Assembly: GCF_036240795.1 (NCBI RefSeq) | Contig: NZ_CP108454.1 | Span: 4,092,001 to 4,156,000 of the forward strand | Length of the DNA: 64,000 nucleotides | Direction: 5' to 3' | Source: Streptomyces sp. NBC_01268 | GTDB lineage: Bacteria > Actinomycetota > Actinomycetes > Streptomycetales > Streptomycetaceae | Part shown: one piece after another, positions 13,969-21,745 of the stretch | Layout of the letters: each line of letters starts with the position of its first letter | Numbering within the stretch: the first letter of the stretch is position 1 | Notes under the pieces: generated by a model | Databases searched by the model: none | Seen by the model: the letters and a program-made list of their open reading frames with translations, nothing else | What the model was told of the DNA's origin: nothing | Made by a program: the position numbers and the translations under genes

Positions 13969-14478
13969 GTGACGGAAGGCATCACCTCCGCCGCCGAGGG
14001 TGGCGACACCCTGACCCGCCTGGAGCAGGAGGGTGAGATCGCGGCCGACTACCTCGAAGGCCTGCTCGACATCGCCGACCTCGACGGTGACATCGACATG
14101 GACGTCGAGGCGGACCGGGCGTCGGTCTCGATCGTCTCCGACGCGAACAGCCGTGACCTGCAGAAGCTGGTCGGCCGCGACGGCGAGGTGCTGGAGGCCC
14201 TTCAGGAGCTCACCCGGCTGGCCGTGCACCGGGAGACCGGTGACCGCAGCCGTCTGATGCTCGACATCGCCGGCTTCCGCGCCCAGAAGCGCTCCGAGCT
14301 GGCGCAGATCGGCGCCAAGGCCGCCGACGAGGTCAAGTCCAGCGGCCAGCCGGTCAAGCTGGACCCGATGACCCCGTTCGAGCGCAAGGTCGTGCACGAC
14401 GCGGTCGCCGCCGCCGGTCTGCGCAGCGAGTCCGAGGGCGAGGAGCCGCAGCGCTTCGTCGTCGTGCTCCCTGCCTGA
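13969..14478 (+). CDS. jag: Jag/KhpB-type RNA-binding protein (KH and R3H domains)
   Basis: SpoIIIJ-associated (Jag) family protein, 169 aa. The KH-like domain carries the GxxG loop Gly69-Arg-Asp-Gly72 (LVGRDGEVLEALQ), and the R3H motif is at Arg139-x3-His143 in TPFERKVVHDAV. The N-terminal Jag_N domain of firmicute KhpB is absent, as usual in actinobacteria, and is replaced by a short acidic leader. The start is GTG, 35 nt after yidC. RNA binding is predicted; the targets are unknown. A strong terminator follows, closing the operon. Confidence 0.9.
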   Translation: MTEGITSAAEGGDTLTRLEQEGEIAADYLEGLLDIADLDGDIDMDVEADRASVSIVSDANSRDLQKLVGRDGEVLEALQELTRLAVHRETGDRSRLMLDIAGFRAQKRSELAQIGAKAADEVKSSGQPVKLDPMTPFERKVVHDAVAAAGLRSESEGEEPQRFVVVLPA

Positions 14479-14492
14479 TCCCTCTCGTAGTG

Positions 14493-14527
14493 TCGGCCCC
14501 GTCTGTTCGCAGGCGGGGCCGAATTTT
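14493..14527 (+). terminator. terminator of the rpmH-jag operon
   Basis: TCGGCCCCGTCTG (14493-14505) pairs with CAGGCGGGGCCGA (14510-14522) with one G-U, a 4-nt loop and a following ATTTTG. It is one of the few hairpins here with a T-run. Confidence 0.85.
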
Positions 14528-14595
14528 GTCAGCCTGATAGTCAGCCACACAGTGCCCTCGCACGTCATGCGTGCGGTACGGAAGGACGGTTCCCC

Positions 14596-15315
14596 GTGAC
14601 GGAGGCAGCGGAGCTTCCCCAGGCGCCGGAGCAGGCGCGGACGGTCTTCGGTGAGTACTTTCCGGAGGCGGTGCGCTACGCGGAGCTTCTCGCGGACGCG
14701 GGGGTCAAGCGCGGCCTGATCGGCCCCCGTGAGGTTCCCCGGTTGTGGGAGCGCCACATCCTGAACTGCGCCGTGCTCTCCGAGGTCGTCCCCGAGGGCG
14801 TCACGGTGTGCGACGTCGGCTCGGGCGCCGGCCTGCCCGGCATCCCGCTGGCGCTCGTGCGCCGGGACCTGAAGATCACGCTCCTCGAGCCGCTGCTGCG
14901 CCGGACGAACTTCCTCCAGGAGGTCGTCGAGCTGCTCGGCCTCGACCACGTGACGGTGGTCCGTGGCCGCGCCGAGGAGATGCTCGGCAAGCTGCCGCCC
15001 GTGCACGTCGTCACCGCCCGGGCCGTCGCCCCGCTCGACCGGCTGGCCGGCTGGGGCGTTCCGCTGTTGCGTCCCTACGGCGAGATGCTCGCGCTCAAGG
15101 GAGACACGGCGGAGGAGGAGATCAACGGCGCCCGCGCCGCCCTGTCCAAGCTGGGCGTGGTGGGCACCTCCGTCGTGCAGGTGGGCGAGGGGATCGTCGA
15201 TCCGCTGTCCACGGTCGTCCGGGTCGAGGTCGGCGAGAGCCCGGGCGGTGTGAGGTTCGCCGCCAAGCGGGCCAAGGCGGCCAGGACCAGTCGGCCCCGC
15301 CGTGGCGGCCGCTGA
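14596..15315 (+). CDS. rsmG: 16S rRNA (guanine-N7) methyltransferase RsmG
   Basis: RsmG (GidB, 239 aa) methylates N7 of G527 (E. coli numbering) in 16S rRNA; loss gives low-level streptomycin resistance. The AdoMet-binding motif VCDVGSGAGLPGIPLAL lies at about residues 71-87, followed by LLEPLLRRTNFLQEVV and TARAVAPLDRLAGWG. The start is a GTG at 14596 with GGAAGGACGG about 8 nt upstream. The C-terminus is basic (AARTSRPRRGGR). It precedes parAB, the same neighbourhood as in mycobacteria (gid-parA-parB). Confidence 0.95.
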   Translation: MTEAAELPQAPEQARTVFGEYFPEAVRYAELLADAGVKRGLIGPREVPRLWERHILNCAVLSEVVPEGVTVCDVGSGAGLPGIPLALVRRDLKITLLEPLLRRTNFLQEVVELLGLDHVTVVRGRAEEMLGKLPPVHVVTARAVAPLDRLAGWGVPLLRPYGEMLALKGDTAEEEINGARAALSKLGVVGTSVVQVGEGIVDPLSTVVRVEVGESPGGVRFAAKRAKAARTSRPRRGGR

Positions 15316-15399
15316 TCCCTGCCCACTGATCCGTACAAGCTGCGATACGTACAGATTTCGGAGTGTCGAGCGGTCCCGGCCCTGCGGCGCGTGCATCGT

Positions 15400-15413
15400 G
15401 TTTCACGTGAAAC
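15400..15413. other. parS site 1
   Basis: Perfect GTTTCACGTGAAAC, the ParB-binding centromere sequence. It lies in the rsmG-parA gap, 162 bp before the parA start, where ParB could also affect parAB transcription. Confidence 0.95.
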
Positions 15414-15511
15414 GTCGCTCACTGCTGCAGGGGATCATCAGCCGCGGCCGCGCGGCTGCCACGCCCTGGGACCGCACACCTCCGGCGAAACCCCCCGTGA
15501 GGGTTAAAGGG

Positions 15512-15520
15512 TTGTCCACA
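15512..15520 (+). promoter_or_regulatory. perfect DnaA box before parA
   Basis: TTGTCCACA, 54 bp upstream of the parA start. Its TCCACAGA half is repeated 17 bp on (15533-15540). It lies between parS sites 1 and 2 and may link parAB expression to DnaA. Confidence 0.75.
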
Positions 15521-15574
15521 GAGGTGGATTCCTCCACAGAACCACGGGCCTCGCTGGTTCACGACCCCGAAAGC

Positions 15575-16663
15575 ATGGCAGGCTCTGTGCATCGCGAGCC
15601 TGAAGCCGAGGAGAGTGAATCCTTGCGGTCCGACGCCAACATCGCGGGACCGATGACCGATCCGGTCCCCGGTCCCCGAACCGAATCGGCGGGGGAGGAT
15701 GTTTCACGTGAAACACCGCCCCCGATGGACGACACCCCCATTGGTCGTGCAGCCCAGCTGGCCGTAGAGGCCTTGGGCCGTGCGGGTGAGGGGCTTCCCC
15801 GGCCTGCCCAGACCCGCGTGATGGTGGTCGCCAACCAGAAGGGCGGCGTGGGCAAGACGACCACGACGGTCAACCTTGCCGCCTCCCTCGCCCTGCACGG
15901 TGCCCGTGTCCTGGTCATCGACCTCGACCCGCAGGGCAATGCCTCCACGGCGCTCGGCATCGATCACCACGCCGAGGTCCCCTCGATCTACGACGTCCTC
16001 GTGGAGAGCAGGCCGCTCTCCGAGGTCGTCCAGCCGGTCCAGGACGTCGAGGGCCTCTTCTGTGCCCCGGCCACCATCGATCTCGCCGGTGCCGAGATCG
16101 AGCTGGTGTCGCTGGTGGCACGCGAGAGCCGCCTGCAGCGTGCGATCCAGGCGTACGAGCAGCCGCTCGACTACATCCTGATCGACTGCCCGCCGTCGCT
16201 GGGCCTGCTCACGGTCAACGCCATGGTGGCGGGGGCCGAGGTGCTGATCCCCATCCAGTGCGAGTACTACGCGCTGGAGGGCCTGGGCCAGCTCCTGCGG
16301 AACGTCGAGCTGGTGCGCGGGCACCTCAACCCCGGGCTGCACGTCTCGACGATCCTGCTCACCATGTACGACGGCCGGACGAGGCTCGCCTCGCAGGTGG
16401 CCGACGAGGTGCGCACCCACTTCGGCAAGGAGGTGCTGCGGACCAGCATCCCGCGATCCGTGCGCATCTCCGAAGCGCCGAGCTACGGGCAGACCGTCCT
16501 CACCTACGACCCGGGCTCCAGCGGTGCCCTGTCGTACCTGGAGGCGGCGCGCGAGATCGCCCTGCGCGGGGTCGACGTCCAGTACGACGCCACGCATGCC
16601 CACACCGGTCAGCCGGCCATGGGCCACCAGAACAACCAGCGAATGTCGGAGGGGATCCAGTGA
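15575..16663 (+). CDS. parA: chromosome-partitioning ATPase ParA
   Basis: ParA/Soj (362 aa) is a deviant Walker ATPase that binds DNA as a dimer and moves ParB-parS complexes; in Streptomyces it organises segregation in aerial hyphae. Deviant Walker A is KGGVGKTTT at about residue 90, Walker A' [15 protein letters not shown], and Walker [19 protein letters not shown]. The frame is open well upstream; the ATG at 15575 ([13 protein letters not shown]) gives a Streptomyces-type acidic N-terminal extension of about 80 residues, but the ribosome site is weak, so the start is uncertain. parS site 2 encodes residues 43-47 (VSRET). The stop overlaps the parB GTG by 4 nt. Confidence 0.93.
   Translation: MAGSVHREPEAEESESLRSDANIAGPMTDPVPGPRTESAGEDVSRETPPPMDDTPIGRAAQLAVEALGRAGEGLPRPAQTRVMVVANQKGGVGKTTTTVNLAASLALHGARVLVIDLDPQGNASTALGIDHHAEVPSIYDVLVESRPLSEVVQPVQDVEGLFCAPATIDLAGAEIELVSLVARESRLQRAIQAYEQPLDYILIDCPPSLGLLTVNAMVAGAEVLIPIQCEYYALEGLGQLLRNVELVRGHLNPGLHVSTILLTMYDGRTRLASQVADEVRTHFGKEVLRTSIPRSVRISEAPSYGQTVLTYDPGSSGALSYLEAAREIALRGVDVQYDATHAHTGQPAMGHQNNQRMSEGIQ
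15701..15714. other. parS site 2, inside parA
   Basis: Perfect GTTTCACGTGAAAC inside the parA coding sequence, read as Val43-Ser-Arg-Glu-Thr47 in the nonconserved N-terminal extension. Confidence 0.95.
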
Positions 16664-17778
16664 GCGAGCGACGTAGGGGGCTGGGACGCGGGCTCGGTGC
16701 CCTGATCCCCGCTGCTCCCCAGGAGCGACAGGTGCCGGCCGTGGCCGTGGGAGGCCAGGCGACCGGGTCCCCCAGTGCCCTTCCGGCGCTCGGTTCGGAG
16801 CGGGGGGTGGCGGCGGCGAAGCTGGCGACCCTTCCCGCGAGCCCGCAGTCGCCCGATTCCATGGTGCCGACGCCGGCCCCCGAGCCCGAGGTCCTGCCGG
16901 AGTCCCCCGCCGGGGCGCACTTCGCGGAGCTGCCCCTGGACTTCATCACCCCCAACCCGCGCCAGCCGCGTGAGGTGTTCGACGAGGACGCCCTGGCCGA
17001 GCTCGTCACCTCCATCAAGGAGGTGGGTCTGCTCCAGCCCGTCGTCGTGCGCCAGCTGGGTGCCGAGCGCTACGAGCTCATCATGGGTGAGCGCCGCTGG
17101 CGGGCCTGCCGCGAGGCCGGTCTGGAGCGCATCCCCGCGATCGTGCGGGCCACCGAGGACGAGAAGCTGCTGCTCGACGCCCTCCTGGAGAACCTGCACC
17201 GGGCGCAGCTGAACCCGCTGGAAGAGGCGGCAGCCTACGACCAGCTCCTCAAGGACTTCCACTGCACCCACGACCAGCTGGCCGACCGGATCGGGCGTTC
17301 GCGCCCCCAGGTCTCCAACACGCTGCGTCTGCTGCGTCTCTCCCCGCCGGTGCAGCGCCGGGTCGCCGCTGGAGTCCTCTCCGCCGGCCACGCCCGCGCC
17401 CTGCTCTCCGTGGACGACCCCGAGACGCAGGACAAGCTGGCGTACCGGATCGTGGCCGAGGGACTGTCGGTGCGGGCGGTCGAGGAGATCGTCACGCTGA
17501 TGGGCTCGGAGCCCTCCTCGCCGGTCAAGCCGAAGGGTCCGCGGGCAGGGGCCCGGGTCTCCCCGGCCCTGAACCAGCTGGCGACCCGTCTCTCGGACCG
17601 CTTCGAGACCCGGGTGAAGGTCGATCTGGGCCAGAAGAAGGGCAAGATCGTCGTCGAGTTCGCCTCGATGGAGGACCTGGACCGGATCCTGTCGACGCTC
17701 GCCCCCGGCGAGGGACGCGTGATGGACCAGGGAAACACCGAGCAGGCCGAGCAGGACGGGCAGGACTCCGAGGGCTGA
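16660..17778 (+). CDS. parB: chromosome-partitioning protein ParB
   Basis: ParB/Spo0J (372 aa) is a CTP-dependent DNA clamp that loads at parS and spreads, forming the segregation complex near oriC. It starts with [17 protein letters not shown], the ParA-stimulating N-terminal arginine motif. The CTP-binding box is [14 protein letters not shown] and the parS-reading helix-turn-helix is [23 protein letters not shown]. The C-terminal dimerisation region contains [26 protein letters not shown]. The GTG overlaps the parA stop by 4 nt. All ten parS sites in this window are presumed targets. A 19-bp-stem terminator follows. Confidence 0.96.
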   Translation: MSERRRGLGRGLGALIPAAPQERQVPAVAVGGQATGSPSALPALGSERGVAAAKLATLPASPQSPDSMVPTPAPEPEVLPESPAGAHFAELPLDFITPNPRQPREVFDEDALAELVTSIKEVGLLQPVVVRQLGAERYELIMGERRWRACREAGLERIPAIVRATEDEKLLLDALLENLHRAQLNPLEEAAAYDQLLKDFHCTHDQLADRIGRSRPQVSNTLRLLRLSPPVQRRVAAGVLSAGHARALLSVDDPETQDKLAYRIVAEGLSVRAVEEIVTLMGSEPSSPVKPKGPRAGARVSPALNQLATRLSDRFETRVKVDLGQKKGKIVVEFASMEDLDRILSTLAPGEGRVMDQGNTEQAEQDGQDSEG

Positions 17779-17796
17779 TCCCTCTCTTCTCCGCCC

Positions 17797-17840
17797 AGGG
17801 CGGGGCGCGTTCCGGCTTTCACCGGAACGCGCCCCGCCCT
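17797..17840 (+). terminator. parAB terminator
   Basis: A 19-bp perfect stem (17797-17815 with 17822-17840, beginning AGGGCGGGGCGCG) and a 6-nt loop, followed by TTTG, 18 nt after the parB stop. Confidence 0.88.
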
Positions 17841-17933
17841 TTGCCTGAGTGCGGTATCGCCCCCCTCACGCCCTGGTTACGATGCGAAGAGGCGTATTCG
17901 TCCGGCAATGACCGAGGGAAACGAGGAGCAGCC

Positions 17934-18551
17934 GTGGGGCGTCGGCTCGTACCGCTCACCTTGGACAACCTTCCGGATCTCCCGAAGCGGTGCCGCTCCT
18001 GTGTCTTCTGGGAGCTCGATCCGGTGAGTGGAGAGGCCGCCGTGAAGGCCGGCCGGCCGGAGTTGGAGAAGGAGGCGTGGATCTCCGCCGTGCTCCTGGA
18101 ATGGGGATCCTGCGGCCGGGTGGTCTATGTCGACGAGGTACCGGTCGGCTATGTGCTGTACGCGCCTCCGGCGTATGTGCCCCGGGCCACCGCCTTCCCC
18201 ACCAGTCCGGTCTCCGCGGACGCCGCTCAGCTGATGACGGCCTGGATCATGCCGGGCTACCAGGGCCAGGGGCTCGGGCGGATGATGGTGCAGACCGTGG
18301 CGAAGGATCTGTTGCGGCGGGGCTTCAAGGCGATCGAGGCGTTCGGCGACGCCCGCTGGAAGGAGCCGGCCTGTGTCCTGCCGGCTGATCATCTGCTGGC
18401 GGTGGGATTCAAGACCGTGCGGCCGCACCACGCGTTCCCGCGGCTGAGGTTGGAGCTGAGGACGACGCTCTCCTGGAAGGAAGACGTCGAGCTGGCCCTG
18501 GACCGGCTGCTGGGAGCCGTACAGAAGGAGCCGGCGCTCCGGCCCCTGTGA
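17934..18551 (+). CDS. GNAT-family N-acetyltransferase
   Basis: A 205-aa protein with a GNAT acetyl-CoA fold: the beta4/alpha3 segment reads AQLMTAWIMPGYQGQGLGRMMVQTVAKDLLRRGF, with the pyrophosphate-binding Q/R-x-x-G-x-G/A loop as YQGQGLG. The N-terminus has a CRSCVFWELDP motif. The GTG at 17934 is chosen because GAGGAG lies 5 nt upstream. Substrate is unknown. In mycobacteria the corresponding gap between parB and trx holds cwlM, so this gene replaces it. It is convergent with trxA across a terminator and parS. Confidence 0.85.
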   Translation: MGRRLVPLTLDNLPDLPKRCRSCVFWELDPVSGEAAVKAGRPELEKEAWISAVLLEWGSCGRVVYVDEVPVGYVLYAPPAYVPRATAFPTSPVSADAAQLMTAWIMPGYQGQGLGRMMVQTVAKDLLRRGFKAIEAFGDARWKEPACVLPADHLLAVGFKTVRPHHAFPRLRLELRTTLSWKEDVELALDRLLGAVQKEPALRPL

Positions 18552-18581
18552 CACCCCGGTGGGGAGCCTGGCGGAAACGAC

Positions 18582-18615
18582 GGCGGCCCGCCCCCTCGGA
18601 AGGGGGCGGGCCGCC
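18582..18615. terminator. bidirectional terminator
   Basis: GGCGGCCCGCCCCCT (18582-18596) pairs perfectly with AGGGGGCGGGCCGCC (18601-18615) around CGGA. It separates the convergent acetyltransferase and trxA genes. Confidence 0.85.
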
Positions 18616-18618
18616 ACT

Positions 18619-18632
18619 GTTTCACGTGAAAC
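18619..18632. other. parS site 3
   Basis: Perfect GTTTCACGTGAAAC, extended to an 18-bp palindrome (18617-18634), 3 bp from the bidirectional terminator and 16 bp from the trxA stop. Confidence 0.95.
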
Positions 18633-18648
18633 AGGAAGAGCGTCAGCC

Positions 18649-18981
18649 TTACTGGCCGATGAAGTCGTTCAGGTCGCGCTCGATCGCGGCCTTGGGCTTC
18701 GCACCGACGATCGTCTTCACGACCTCGCCGCCCTGGTAGACGTTCAGGGTCGGGATGGACATGACGCCGTACTTGGCGGCCGTGGCCGGGTTCTCGTCGA
18801 TGTTGAGCTTGACGACCTCGATCTTCTCGCCGTGCTCGGTGGCGATGGCCTCCAGCGACGGGGCGATCTGGCGGCACGGCCCGCACCACGCGGCCCAGAA
18901 GTCCACCAGCACGGGCTTGCCGCTCTTGAGGACGACCTCGTCGAAGTCAGCGTCGGTCACGTTCTTCAGGGCGCCGGCCAC
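18649..18981 (-). CDS. trxA: thioredoxin
   Basis: A 110-aa thioredoxin that reduces protein disulfides with electrons from TrxB. The redox motif WCGPC places Cys33 and Cys36 after VLVDFWAAW, and the cis-proline is in MSIPTLNVYQGG. The GTG at 18979-18981 has a near-perfect AAGGAGG at 5-nt spacing. It follows trxB by 46 nt on the same strand and is expected to share the sigma-R promoter upstream of trxB. Its 3' end faces parS site 3. Confidence 0.96.
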   Translation of the reverse strand: MAGALKNVTDADFDEVVLKSGKPVLVDFWAAWCGPCRQIAPSLEAIATEHGEKIEVVKLNIDENPATAAKYGVMSIPTLNVYQGGEVVKTIVGAKPKAAIERDLNDFIGQ

Positions 18982-19027
18982 GGCGACCTCCTTAATTCGC
19001 GGGGTGTGGGGTGATGAGACGTAGGGG

Positions 19028-19993
19028 TCAGACCGCGGGGGTCTCGGCCAGCTTCTCGCTGTCGGCGAGAGCGGCCAGGAAGCGCTCGGCGTCGAGCGCG
19101 GCCGAGCAGCCGGTGCCGGCGGCGGTGATCGCCTGGCGGTAGGTGTGGTCGACGACATCGCCCGCACCGAAGACACCCGTGAGGTTGGTGCGCGTGGACG
19201 GGGCTTCGACCTTCAGGTAGCCCTCCTCGTCCAGCTCCAGCTGGCCCTTGAAGAGCTCCGTGCGCGGGTCGTGGCCCACGGCGATGAAGAGGCCCGTCAC
19301 CGGAAGCTCGCTGGTCTCGCCGGTCTTGGTGTTGCGCAGGGTCAGACCGCTGAGCTTCTGCTCGCCGTGGATCTCGGCCACCTCGTTGTCCCAGGCGAAC
19401 TTGATCTTCGGGTCGGCGAAGGCGCGCTCCTGCATCGCCTTGGAGGCGCGCAGGGAGTCACGGCGGTGCACGATGGTGACCGACTTGGCGAAGCGCGAGA
19501 GGAAGGTGGCCTCCTCGATCGCGGTGTCGCCGCCGCCGACGACGGCGATGTCGTGGTCCTTGAAGAAGAAGCCGTCGCAGGTGGCGCACCAGGAGACACC
19601 GCGGCCGGAGAGGGTGTCCTCGTTCGGCAGGCCGAGCTTGCGGTGCTGGGAGCCGGTGGTGACGATGACGGCCTTCGCGCGGTGCACGGTGCCGGCGGTG
19701 TCGGTCACGGTCTTGATGTCACCGGTGAGGTCCACGGCGACGACATCGTCCGGAACGAGCTCGGCGCCGAAGCGCTCCGCCTGGGCACGCATGTTGTCCA
19801 TCAGGTCCGGGCCCATGATGCCGTCACGGAACCCGGGGAAGTTCTCCACGTCGGTCGTGTTCATCAGGGCGCCACCGGCGGTGACCGCGCCTTCGAAGAC
19901 GAGCGGGTTCAGCGACGCGCGGGCTGTGTAGAGCGCAGCGGTGTAACCCGCGGGCCCGGAGCCGATGATGATCACGTTACGGACGTCGCTCAC
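19028..19993 (-). CDS. trxB: thioredoxin-disulfide reductase
   Basis: NADPH-dependent flavoenzyme (321 aa) that keeps thioredoxin reduced. The FAD motif [12 protein letters not shown] is at residues 11-22, the redox-active disulfide is Cys136-Ala-Thr-Cys139, the NADPH motif is [12 protein letters not shown], and a second FAD motif is [24 protein letters not shown]. It starts with GTG preceded by GAGGAAG at 7 nt. A sigma-R-type promoter lies about 75-100 nt upstream, placing it in the thiol-stress regulon known from S. coelicolor. Confidence 0.97.
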   Translation of the reverse strand: MSDVRNVIIIGSGPAGYTAALYTARASLNPLVFEGAVTAGGALMNTTDVENFPGFRDGIMGPDLMDNMRAQAERFGAELVPDDVVAVDLTGDIKTVTDTAGTVHRAKAVIVTTGSQHRKLGLPNEDTLSGRGVSWCATCDGFFFKDHDIAVVGGGDTAIEEATFLSRFAKSVTIVHRRDSLRASKAMQERAFADPKIKFAWDNEVAEIHGEQKLSGLTLRNTKTGETSELPVTGLFIAVGHDPRTELFKGQLELDEEGYLKVEAPSTRTNLTGVFGAGDVVDHTYRQAITAAGTGCSAALDAERFLAALADSEKLAETPAV

Positions 19994-20067
19994 GGGTTTC
20001 TTCCTCGTCTCTGCAGACTGCCTACTGCCTACGGGGGGCGATCGTGTCGGTCACTCTCACCCCACCC

Positions 20068-20093
20068 AACCGATCCTACGGGGCAAGCATTCC
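20068..20093 (-). promoter_or_regulatory. sigma-R (disulfide stress) promoter of trxBA
   Basis: On the minus strand GGGAAT (GGAAT core 20089-20093) is followed after exactly 18 bp by GTT (20068-20070). This matches the established sigma-R consensus GGAAT-N18-GTT and the known regulation of trxBA in S. coelicolor. Confidence 0.85.
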
Positions 20094-20122
20094 CGAGACC
20101 GCCGCCTGGCACGGCGCAGAGT

Positions 20123-21019
20123 TCACGAGCGCGGTACGGATTCCTTCAGCAGCACGTCGGCCTGTGTGTTCCCGTTCCCCGTGGCGCACGAGGCGTCGAC
20201 CACATAGATCTGCACCCGGGTGCTGTCGGACGTGTCGGGGAGGACGAGGAGGTAGGCCTCCTGTCCCTGGTAGTCGCCCTTCCGGAAGGCGAGGACCCCG
20301 TCCGAGCGATGGGTGCCGGCCTGGACGCAGCGGGGCAGGGAAGCGGTGAGGGTCCGCTGTCGGCCGTCGCCGCCGCTCTGGGCGGAGAGCGACTCGGGAC
20401 TGTCCTGGGGGGCCTTGAAGGTGCTGTCCTGCTGGAGGAGGGCCTGAGCGGTGACCTCGATCGGAAGGCCGTCGAAACGGGCGGTGCCGGCAGCGCTGGC
20501 AGCGGTGTCGGACGTGGTCTTGGCGCCCGAGCCGTCCCCGTTGACGTTCAGCACGCCGGACTGGACGAAGAACAGACTCAGTCCCAGTGCCGCGCCGCCG
20601 ACGACCGCACCCAGGACGGCCCTGCGACGCCGGCGCCCACGGGGCCGTCCGGGCCCGGTGGGGGCGGAGGAGCGGCCGACGGGGCGGTCCGCGGCCGGGG
20701 CGGTGTCCGCCGGACGACTGCGCGGTGTTTCACGTGAAACATGTGCGGCGGTGTCCGGTGCCCTGGAGTCGAGGAGGGCTTCGGCGGCCAGGGCGGCGTC
20801 GATCCGTCCGGCGATCTCGGCGGGCATCCGGGGCGGCCCGGGAAGGGTGCCCAGCAGGCCCCGGATCTCCTCCAGGGAGGTCCGTACATCGGCACAGAGA
20901 GAACACGCGTCGAGATGGAGGCGTACGACCGCGCTACGGGAAGGCGACAGGAGGCCCTCGGCGAGGTCGGAGATCTCCGAGACGTCGGGGTGCCGAGTCG
21001 TGTCGGCCGTGGAAGTCAC
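20123..21019 (-). CDS. transmembrane zinc-finger anti-sigma factor for SigM
   Basis: A 298-aa protein predicted to hold SigM at the membrane. The N-terminal zinc anti-sigma (ZAS) motif is His35-x3-Cys39-x2-Cys42 (LHLDACSLC). A basic cluster (RGRRRRR) precedes one transmembrane helix at about residues 133-152. The C-terminal part lies outside, with two cysteines in PRCVQAG and DASCATG. The GTG overlaps the sigM stop by 4 nt. It corresponds in position to Rv3912 next to sigM in mycobacteria. parS site 4 encodes residues 94-98 (VSRET) in the linker between the zinc finger and membrane helix. Confidence 0.85.
   Translation of the reverse strand: MTSTADTTRHPDVSEISDLAEGLLSPSRSAVVRLHLDACSLCADVRTSLEEIRGLLGTLPGPPRMPAEIAGRIDAALAAEALLDSRAPDTAAHVSRETPRSRPADTAPAADRPVGRSSAPTGPGRPRGRRRRRAVLGAVVGGAALGLSLFFVQSGVLNVNGDGSGAKTTSDTAASAAGTARFDGLPIEVTAQALLQQDSTFKAPQDSPESLSAQSGGDGRQRTLTASLPRCVQAGTHRSDGVLAFRKGDYQGQEAYLLVLPDTSDSTRVQIYVVDASCATGNGNTQADVLLKESVPRS
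20727..20740. other. parS site 4, inside the anti-sigma gene
   Basis: Perfect GTTTCACGTGAAAC within coding sequence, read on the minus strand as Val-Ser-Arg-Glu-Thr, the same pentapeptide as parS site 2 in ParA. Confidence 0.95.
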
Positions 21020-21720
21020 GCGCGCCCACCTCCGCCCTTCACAGCAGCTGGATTGCTCGGTCCGGTCTCCGTCGGTCCCGGCACCGGTGGGACGGATGTC
21101 CCCGGCGTCCGGTTCCTTCCCCGGTCGGGGCTCTCGTTACCCACCGTGTCACCGCGCAGATGAGTGAGCATCGGAAGGAGTCTGGCCCGTCCGCGCGCAC
21201 AGCGGCTCTTCACCGTGCCGGTGGGGACATCGAGGACCCGGGCGGCCTCGGCCACCGGGTATCCCTGCATGTCGACCAGGACGAGGGCGGCACGCTGCTC
21301 GGCGGGGAGCGTGGCGAGGGCCGCCAGGAGCTGGCGGTGCAGATCCTGGCGCTCGGCGGGGGCCTCGGCGGACTCGTGCGGTTCGAGGAGCTGCTCGAAC
21401 CGCTCGGTGTCGTCCACCGGGGAGGTACGGCGTGAGGCCGCCTTGCGCACCCGGTCGAGACAGGCGTTCACGGTGATGCGGTGGAGCCAGGTCGTGACGG
21501 CCGACTGGCCCCGGAAGGTGTGGGCGGCCCGGAACGCCGACACGAGGGCGTCCTGGACGGCGTCAGCGGCCTCCTCGCGGTCGCCGAGCGTCCGCAGGGC
21601 CACCGCCCACAACCGGTCCCGGTGGCGGCGTACGAGCTCACCGAAGGCGTCCTGATCGCCGGCCACATGGCAGGCCAGGAGTTCCTGGTCGCTGCGCTCG
21701 TCGCGTATGGCGTCGTCCAA
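21016..21720 (-). CDS. sigM: ECF RNA polymerase sigma factor SigM
   Basis: Group IV sigma factor (234 aa from the start used here). Region 2 is in DQDAFGELVRRHRDRLWAVALRTLGDREEAADAVQDALVSAFR and region 4 in TLPAEQRAALVLVDMQGYPVAEAARVLDVPTGTVKSRCARGRARL. I prefer the TTG at 21718-21720 because GGGGGGAGGGG lies about 7 nt upstream and it begins just after the previous gene. A GTG at 21795 is also in frame but lacks a ribosome site and would overlap that gene by 50 nt. The order MurJ-SigM-anti-sigma-TrxB-TrxA matches M. tuberculosis Rv3910-Rv3914, which supports the name. Confidence 0.88.
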   Translation of the reverse strand: MDDAIRDERSDQELLACHVAGDQDAFGELVRRHRDRLWAVALRTLGDREEAADAVQDALVSAFRAAHTFRGQSAVTTWLHRITVNACLDRVRKAASRRTSPVDDTERFEQLLEPHESAEAPAERQDLHRQLLAALATLPAEQRAALVLVDMQGYPVAEAARVLDVPTGTVKSRCARGRARLLPMLTHLRGDTVGNESPDRGRNRTPGTSVPPVPGPTETGPSNPAAVKGGGGRA

Positions 21721-21745
21721 CGGTGAGCCCCTCCCCCCACGTGGG

